DNA from: Caulobacter sp. FWC2
GTDB lineage: Bacteria; Pseudomonadota; Alphaproteobacteria; Caulobacterales; Caulobacteraceae
NCBI RefSeq assembly: GCF_002742625.1
Contig: NZ_PEBF01000001.1
Span: 4,278,001-4,342,000, forward strand
Reading direction: 5' to 3'
Length of the DNA stretch: 64,000 bases
Made by a program: the position numbers and the translations under genes. The number at the start of each line of letters is the position of its first letter. Positions within the stretch are counted from its first letter, which is position 1. Positions 63,333 to 64,000 of the stretch are shown piece after piece. Below the pieces are notes generated by a model. The model did no database searches, was not told where the DNA came from, and worked only from the letters and a program-made list of their open reading frames with translations.

Positions 63333-64000
63333 CGCAGCGAGGTCTTGGCCTTTTCAATATCCGCCAGGGCCAGTTTCGGGGTGTCGTCGCCGCTGACGGG
63401 TTGGCCGCCTTCGGCCAGCATCCGGTCGATGCGCGACTTCTGCGACTTGAACGAGGCCAGTTCCGAGCCGGCCAGGATCGTGCCCTGCGGGACCTTCGCG
63501 CCGATCGGATTGACCCGCTGGCCCTTCAGCCAGACCTCGTAGTGCAGGTGCGGACCGGACGCCAAACCGGTCGCGCCGACATAGGCGACCACCTGGCCCT
63601 GACGAACGCGCGAGCCGGCGTGGATGCCGGGCGCGTAGCGCGAGATGTGGCCGTAGCCGGTGTCCCACTGGCCCGCGTGGCGGATGCGCAGCCAGTTGCC
63701 ATAGCCGCCCCAGCGCTTGGCCTCCAGCACGACGCCATCGCCGGCGGCCAGAATCGGCGTGCCGGTGCCCGCCCCAAAGTCGACGCCCTGGTGGGCGCGG
63801 GTGTAGCCCAGCACGGGGTGCTTGCGCATGCCGAACACCGAGGTGATCCGCGCGCCGTCCACGGGGGTGCGCAGCAGGAAGCCTTTGATGTTCTTGCCCA
63901 GTTCGTCGAAAAACTGCGGCTTGCCGTCGCTGTCGCGGCGGTCGAAGGCGTAGAACTTCTGGCCCTTGACCTCGGCATATTCCAGGTCGCCAGCCTCGAT
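63329..64000 (-). CDS. M23 family peptidoglycan metallopeptidase (5' part cut by window edge)
   Basis: The visible 223 residues run from the window edge to the stop codon at 63329-63331. The M23 (LytM) domain has the metal ligands in HQGVDFGAGTG and HLHYEVWL, preceded by RITSVFGMRKHPVLGYTR. A region before it (KGQKFYAFDRRDSDG, KNIKGFLLRTPVDG) is the linker typical of large M23 proteins with an N-terminal SH3 or OapA-like part. These enzymes cut peptide crosslinks in the cell wall. The stop overlaps the convergent kinase stop by four bases. Confidence 0.93.

Overview
The window is a contiguous piece of a high-GC alphaproteobacterial chromosome, most likely Caulobacter or a close relative. This is inferred from gene content: two very large TonB-dependent receptors, a bactofilin, an HWE-family sensor kinase, a soluble chemoreceptor with two PAS domains, a BolA / J-domain / CobS neighbourhood, an RcnB-like small secreted protein, and frequent TTG and GTG starts. 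Gene density is high and housekeeping genes predominate (uvrB, accA, xerD, aroK, aroB, cdd, cobS). I see no rRNA, tRNA, CRISPR array, insertion sequence or prophage.

Layout. 0-5.7 kb: a truncated DUF1003 membrane gene, a YegP-type protein, an SDR oxidoreductase, a SleB-type cell wall hydrolase, a PadR/HAAS membrane regulatory pair with clustered GTGTG/CACAC operators, a VOC protein and a frameshifted DUF1810 gene. 5.7-8.5 kb: two small membrane proteins sharing a sequence module, a secreted DNA/RNA non-specific endonuclease and an unrecognised 314-residue protein, all on one strand; this is one of the two best candidates for an undescribed system. 8.6-11 kb: an overlapping operon of an Lgt-like membrane protein, a radical SAM enzyme with the cysteine pattern of tetraether/membrane-spanning lipid synthases, and a small membrane protein; this is the other candidate. 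11-20 kb: uvrB, a PAS-PAS chemoreceptor, an AraC regulator, a nitronate monooxygenase-like enzyme, two LprI-like secreted proteins and accA. 20-30 kb: cytochrome P450, OsmC, HpcH/HpaI-type lyase, MscS channel, aldo/keto reductase, PhnB-like protein, PhnA, xerD. 30-36 kb: aroK-aroB, a DUF21/CBS membrane protein, HWE kinase plus response regulator. 36-43 kb: two TonB-dependent receptors. 43-52 kb: cdd, bolA divergent from a J-domain protein, an interposed block of secreted and membrane proteins, cobS, and a HigBA toxin-antitoxin pair. 52-64 kb: bactofilin, cheW, alcohol dehydrogenase, Tat-type phospholipase C, M20 peptidase, EamA transporter, hybrid histidine kinase, and the C-terminal part of an M23 peptidase.

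The intergenic spaces carry large GC-rich compound palindromes of at least two families. Family A (five related copies, about 120-160 bp) contains in three copies a mini reading frame of exactly 14 codons; in one copy this frame is fused to the end of the EamA gene, and another copy supplies the ribosome binding site of the next gene. Family B has perfect 32-nt inverted arms in two copies. Simple stem-plus-T-tract terminators separate the response regulator from the first TonB receptor and follow several other genes.

Functional calls rest on motifs and family resemblance read directly from the sequence; no database search was run.
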